A DNA stretch of 64,000 nucleotides, taken from assembly GCF_036195325.1 (NCBI RefSeq), contig NZ_CP108101.1, forward strand, positions 930,001 through 994,000, written 5' to 3'. Position 1 is the stretch's first letter; each line of letters opens with the position of its first letter. Position numbers and translations under genes: made by a program. Positions 60,807 through 64,000 of the stretch are shown in pieces. The notes under the pieces are model-generated. The model saw only the letters and a program-made list of their open reading frames with translations, did no database searches and had not been told where the DNA came from. The DNA comes from Streptomyces sp. NBC_00234 (GTDB taxonomy: Bacteria; Actinomycetota; Actinomycetes; Streptomycetales; Streptomycetaceae).

Positions 60807-62141
60807 GTGCTGGTAGCTGGTCGGTACCGGTTGATATCCCCTATCGGCCGCGGCGGCATGGGCGAGGTGTGGCGCGCGACGGACGAAGTGCTCGGCCGCG
60901 CCGTCGCCGTGAAGCTGTTGCTGGGCGACCGGGACGACGCGTCGTCGGCCGCCCGGTTCCGCCTGGAGGCACAGACCGCCGCGCGGCTGAGTCACCCTCA
61001 CCTGGTGGCCGTGTTCGACTTCGGGGCCTGGGAGGACCGCTTCTATCTCGTCATGGAGCTGGTCGAGGGCAGGAGTCTCAGTGATCTGCTCGCGGCCCAG
61101 GAGACGGTCCATCCGGAGTACGTGGCGCGGATCGCGGGCGAGGCCGCCGCCGGCCTGGCCGCCGCCCACCGGCAGGGCGTCGTCCACCGCGACATCAAGC
61201 CCGGAAACCTCATGCTGGACGCCGAAGGGTCGGTCAAGATAGGCGACTTCGGGATCGCCCAGTTCGTCGACGATCCCGCCACGGCACTGACCACCGCCGG
61301 ACAGATCGTGGGCACGAGTCTCTATCTGGCCCCGGAGCGCGCGCTCGGCCGCACGGCCGACTCGGCGTCGGACATGTACTCCCTGGGCTGTGTGATCTAC
61401 CAACTCCTGTTCGGCCACCCGCCGTTCCGCTCCGACACGGCGACGGCGACGCTCTATCAGCATGTGGACACCCCGCCCGTGCCGCTGCGTCAGCGGGGCG
61501 TGGACATCTCCCCGGCGTTCGACGCCTATCTGCTGAGCCTGCTCGCCAAGCAGCCCGAGGACCGGCCCGGCGCCCAGCAGGTGTCCGACTGGTTCCGCAC
61601 CGATGCCTGGCGCGGGCGCCCGGAGCCCCTGCCTCCGCACGTCGCCCCCGCTCCGGTGCACACGTCGGCACCCTCCCCGGCGCGCGCGCCGCTCACCTCG
61701 CCGATGTCCGCGGGTACGCAGCGGTCCGGGGCCGGGCCGGACACCGCGGGCGGTTCCGCGGGCCCCACGACGTACCGGCTGCCGCAGGCCACCGGCCGAA
61801 GACGGGCTCCCGCACCCGCCCGCAGGCGGAGCACCCGTGAGGCGATCCGGCGCCGTCCACGCGTGGCCAGCGCCATCGCGGGGACGGCCGCCTTCATCGC
61901 TGCCGTGTACCTGGGCATGGTCCTGTTCGCGCCGGACCCCAGCTCCGCCGACACACCGGCCACCGACCCCACGGCGACGACCGGGCCCGTGACGCCGGCC
62001 GAGGGCGGGACGGCATCGGACGCTCCGGCCGAGGACGCCGGGCAGCAGGACGGCGTCGCCACCGAGGACGAGCAGGGCAAGGACCACAAGGACCGCCCGA
62101 AGGACAAGGACCGCAGGGAAGAGGACCAGAACGACGACTGA
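60807..62141 (+). CDS. Ser/Thr protein kinase, membrane-anchored
   Basis: 444 residues. Kinase domain about 7-265: Gly loop GRGGMGEVW (14-22), Lys36, catalytic HRDIKPGN (127-134), DFG 147-149, activation-loop TSLYLAPER. A Pro/Ser linker follows, then one membrane segment near 350-370 (ASAIAGTAAFIAAVYLGMVL), and a short acidic/Lys-rich extracellular tail without PASTA repeats. A Hanks-type kinase sensing or signalling at the membrane; target unknown. GTG 60807. Confidence 0.94.
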   Translation: MLVAGRYRLISPIGRGGMGEVWRATDEVLGRAVAVKLLLGDRDDASSAARFRLEAQTAARLSHPHLVAVFDFGAWEDRFYLVMELVEGRSLSDLLAAQETVHPEYVARIAGEAAAGLAAAHRQGVVHRDIKPGNLMLDAEGSVKIGDFGIAQFVDDPATALTTAGQIVGTSLYLAPERALGRTADSASDMYSLGCVIYQLLFGHPPFRSDTATATLYQHVDTPPVPLRQRGVDISPAFDAYLLSLLAKQPEDRPGAQQVSDWFRTDAWRGRPEPLPPHVAPAPVHTSAPSPARAPLTSPMSAGTQRSGAGPDTAGGSAGPTTYRLPQATGRRRAPAPARRRSTREAIRRRPRVASAIAGTAAFIAAVYLGMVLFAPDPSSADTPATDPTATTGPVTPAEGGTASDAPAEDAGQQDGVATEDEQGKDHKDRPKDKDRREEDQNDD

Positions 62142-62318
62142 GGCCCGGCACGGTCCGGTGGGTTGGTTCGCCACAACCGATGACCCGGGCATGCGCGTCA
62201 TACAGGGCATACCGTCGGTCCGCGGTGAATGCTGGTCGGGCGTACGCCGTGTCCGGCCGGCCCGTCCGGCTCCTCCCGCCGCGTGCGCCGATGCCGATGC
62301 CGACGAACGGGGAATTCG

Positions 62319-62834
62319 ATGCGTGTCCGTCCTGCCCTCGCCGCCTCATCCGCGGCCGTCCTCGCCCTGCTGGCCACGTCCGGCGCTCCCGCCGCCGCCG
62401 CCCCAGGCCCCGCCGTCTGCGCGGAGAGTGCGCTCAGGGTGACCGCCACCGCCTCGCCCGACGTCACGGACGTGGTGCGGATCAGCGTCACCAACAAGGG
62501 CGCACGGCCGTGTGTCGTCGACCGGATTCCCACCGTGACCTTCGGGGACCTGGACGGTGCGGCGCTGCCGGTGCCGGACACCACGAGCGCGGCGTACCGG
62601 CTGGGCGGGGGGCGCTCCGCGTACGCGGCCGTACGCACGCTGGACCCCGCATCGACGGAGCTGCGCCTCGTGGACGGCATGACCGTCGCCGGGCATCCCG
62701 CGCACTACGGGCGGACGTTCGACGCCGCCGCCCTCGGGATGCCGGACGGGATCCGGGTCCGGGAACCCGTCACCACGTGGTGGCACTCCACGCAGGACCG
62801 GGCCGACGCGGTGCTCGCCGAGCACACCCGCTGA
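62319..62834 (+). CDS. secreted DUF4232-like protein
   Basis: 171 residues. Signal peptide RVRPALAASSAAVLALLATS to about residue 27 (AAAA). The mature protein has an immunoglobulin-like beta pattern with one disulfide-capable Cys pair (PAVCAESALRVTATASPDVT, GARPCVVDRIPTVTFGDLDG), as in DUF4232 proteins. ATG 62319 has GGGGAA upstream. Function unknown. Confidence 0.8.
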   Translation: MRVRPALAASSAAVLALLATSGAPAAAAPGPAVCAESALRVTATASPDVTDVVRISVTNKGARPCVVDRIPTVTFGDLDGAALPVPDTTSAAYRLGGGRSAYAAVRTLDPASTELRLVDGMTVAGHPAHYGRTFDAAALGMPDGIRVREPVTTWWHSTQDRADAVLAEHTR

Positions 62835-62939
62835 TACGGAGTCCGGCCGGTGGCCCCGCCGCCCACCGGCCCACCGCCGTGCGGTCCACCGCCCCGGGCC
62901 GCACAGTGGAAGAAGGAGCTGTGGGCGGGAGGACCTGGC

Positions 62940-63551
62940 GTGAACACCGACGACGCACGGCGGACCGGTACAGGTCCGGAGCAGCACGGGAACGACGCCG
63001 CGACGGGTGACGCGCCCCGGTTCGTGGTGCAGATCCACGACGCCCGCCGCATGCACTTCGACTTCCGGCTGGAGGTCGACGGCGTACTGAAGTCCTGGGC
63101 GGTGCCCCGGGGCCCCTCGGACAATCCGCGCGACAAGCGGCTGGCCGTTCCGACGCAGGACCATCCGCTGGAGTACCGCGAGTTCGAGGGCGTCATTCCG
63201 CAGGACGAGCAAGGGGGCGGCACGGTCATCGTCTGGGACCAGGGCACCTACCGGCCGCTCAGCCACGACGAGCAGGGCACGCCCGTCTCGTTCGAAGAGG
63301 CCCTGGAGCTCGGTCACGCGACGTTCTGGCTGGACGGTGCCAAACTCCGCGGCGAATTCGCCCTCACCCGCTTCCGGGTGGGCGACGAGGCGCCGGGCGG
63401 GGGCCAGGTCGCCTGGCTGCTGATCAAGGCGAACGACAACCGGGCCGTGCACGACAGGCCCGGCACCCCCAACCCGTACCACGCAAGGTCGGCCCGCACC
63501 GGGCGCACACTGCACCAGGTCGAGGCCGCGGAGCGCGAGCACAGCGGCTGA
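62940..63551 (+). CDS. LigD-type 3'-phosphoesterase domain protein
   Basis: 203 residues. The DNA polymerase-ligase (LigD) N-terminal phosphoesterase motif is intact: FVVQIHDARRMHFDFRLEVD (His and Arg ligands), VLKSWAVPRGPSDNPRDKRL, DHPLEYREFEGVIP and GTVIVWDQGTYRP, with WLLIKANDNRAV at the end. It resembles the stand-alone phosphoesterases of non-homologous end joining that trim 3' ends. GTG 62940 with GGGAGG upstream. No Ku or ligase gene is adjacent. Confidence 0.92.
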   Translation: MNTDDARRTGTGPEQHGNDAATGDAPRFVVQIHDARRMHFDFRLEVDGVLKSWAVPRGPSDNPRDKRLAVPTQDHPLEYREFEGVIPQDEQGGGTVIVWDQGTYRPLSHDEQGTPVSFEEALELGHATFWLDGAKLRGEFALTRFRVGDEAPGGGQVAWLLIKANDNRAVHDRPGTPNPYHARSARTGRTLHQVEAAEREHSG

Positions 63552-63602
63552 GGCGCGGGACGGCAACGGGCGGCCGAGGTGTCCAACCGTGCGGCCGGGC
63601 CG

Positions 63603-64000
63603 CTATCCGTCCTCGGTGGAACGGATGTCCGCGAGCGCGTCGAGATAGAGATCCCGTTTGTCGGGGCGGGCCCGGCCGGCCGCGTGCCGGAGTGCGGGTA
63701 CCGCCGCGGCGCCCATCCGGCGGAGCCCCTCGGCCGCTGCCCTGCGTACGACGGGCCGGGGATGGTCCAGCAGGACCGTCAGTGCGGGGACGGCCGGTTC
63801 CCAGCCGGCGTGGGTCAGGGTCCGGATCGCCAGGCGCAGGATGTCCGGCTGGGGGTCGTCGAGCAGGATCGCCGTGTGGTGCAGATGGGTGTGCCTCTCC
63901 AGCATCCGGCGCGAGGTCCGGTGGGCGTGGAGGCGGACCCCCGGCCTGGGGTGGGTCAGCAGGTCCTCGATCAGCTCCCGCAGTGCGGGGTCGTGGTCCG
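63603..64000 (-). CDS. HEAT-repeat protein, 5' end outside window
   Basis: The frame continues to the window edge, so the N-terminus is cut. Visible residues show HEAT-type helical repeats: ALRELIEDLLTHPRPGVRLH, LDDPQPDILRLAIRTLTHAG, VPALTVLLDHPRPVVRRAAA, VPALRHAAGRARPDKRDLYL. Probably a scaffold or protein-interaction protein; function unknown. Confidence 0.7.
   Translation of the reverse strand, partial: DHDPALRELIEDLLTHPRPGVRLHAHRTSRRMLERHTHLHHTAILLDDPQPDILRLAIRTLTHAGWEPAVPALTVLLDHPRPVVRRAAAEGLRRMGAAAVPALRHAAGRARPDKRDLYLDALADIRSTEDG

Overview
The window is GC-rich, with strong G/C bias at third codon positions, GTG/TTG starts and dense ATGA/GTGA overlaps. Gene content (a LuxR regulator of the large ATP-binding type, secreted S8 peptidases, a Ser/Thr kinase, a DUF6421-type protein, CbiX-like and LVIVD/DUF305 proteins) points to a Streptomyces chromosome. 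No rRNA, tRNA, CRISPR array or intact insertion sequence was recognised.

About 1-13.6 kb is accessory and heavily rearranged. After the 3' part of a dienelactone-hydrolase-like gene and a TrmB/LuxR-type regulator comes a minus-strand set: LuxR-type ATPase regulator (8400-11348), broken subtilase (7249-8160), small low-GC ORF, intact secreted subtilase (3020-6694) and a GTGA-linked lipoprotein (2379-2990), closed by two tandem hairpins. On the far side of the LuxR gene the same order recurs inverted and shrunken: LuxR 3' tail, hairpin, subtilase signal peptide fused to the lipoprotein C-terminus, decayed tandem hairpins (12.6-13.57 kb). Remnants of an acyl-CoA ligase and a divergent AraC-type regulator lie between.

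About 13.65-21.1 kb holds a secreted Asp-box (BNR) repeat protein with its own terminator, then a tightly overlapping sugar ABC importer operon: binding lipoprotein, a small unknown lipoprotein, MalG-type permease, MalK-type ATPase, MalF-type permease. About 21.3-26.7 kb mixes scars (frameshifted pentapeptide-repeat gene, lysA fragment, group II intron reverse-transcriptase fragment) with intact small genes, including a WYL regulator divergent from a VOC/monooxygenase pair with a clear palindromic operator.

About 26.8-64 kb is mostly intact, ordinary chromosome: ROK kinase and divergent LacI regulator, an aldolase/citrate-lyase-like enzyme, etfBA, flavin reductase, thioredoxin-like protein, acyltransferase, a threonine-aldolase/SDR/DUF6421 run, glycerophosphodiesterase, two GNAT enzymes, M56 peptidase, PAP2 phosphatase, LVIVD and DUF305 proteins, FprA-type ferredoxin reductase, an ArsR regulator and old-yellow-enzyme sharing operator boxes, uracil-DNA glycosylase overlapping a BadF-type kinase, a CbiX-like protein, a lactonase preceded by a DasR-like site, an FUSC transporter, an Lrp regulator, a HAD phosphatase, a Ser/Thr kinase, a LigD-type phosphoesterase and a HEAT-repeat protein cut by the window edge.

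The most distinctive signals are the nested inverted duplication of the subtilase cassette with repeated in-frame internal deletions, the detached subtilase C-terminal domain now on a lipoprotein, and the 56-bp nested palindrome upstream of the old-yellow-enzyme gene.
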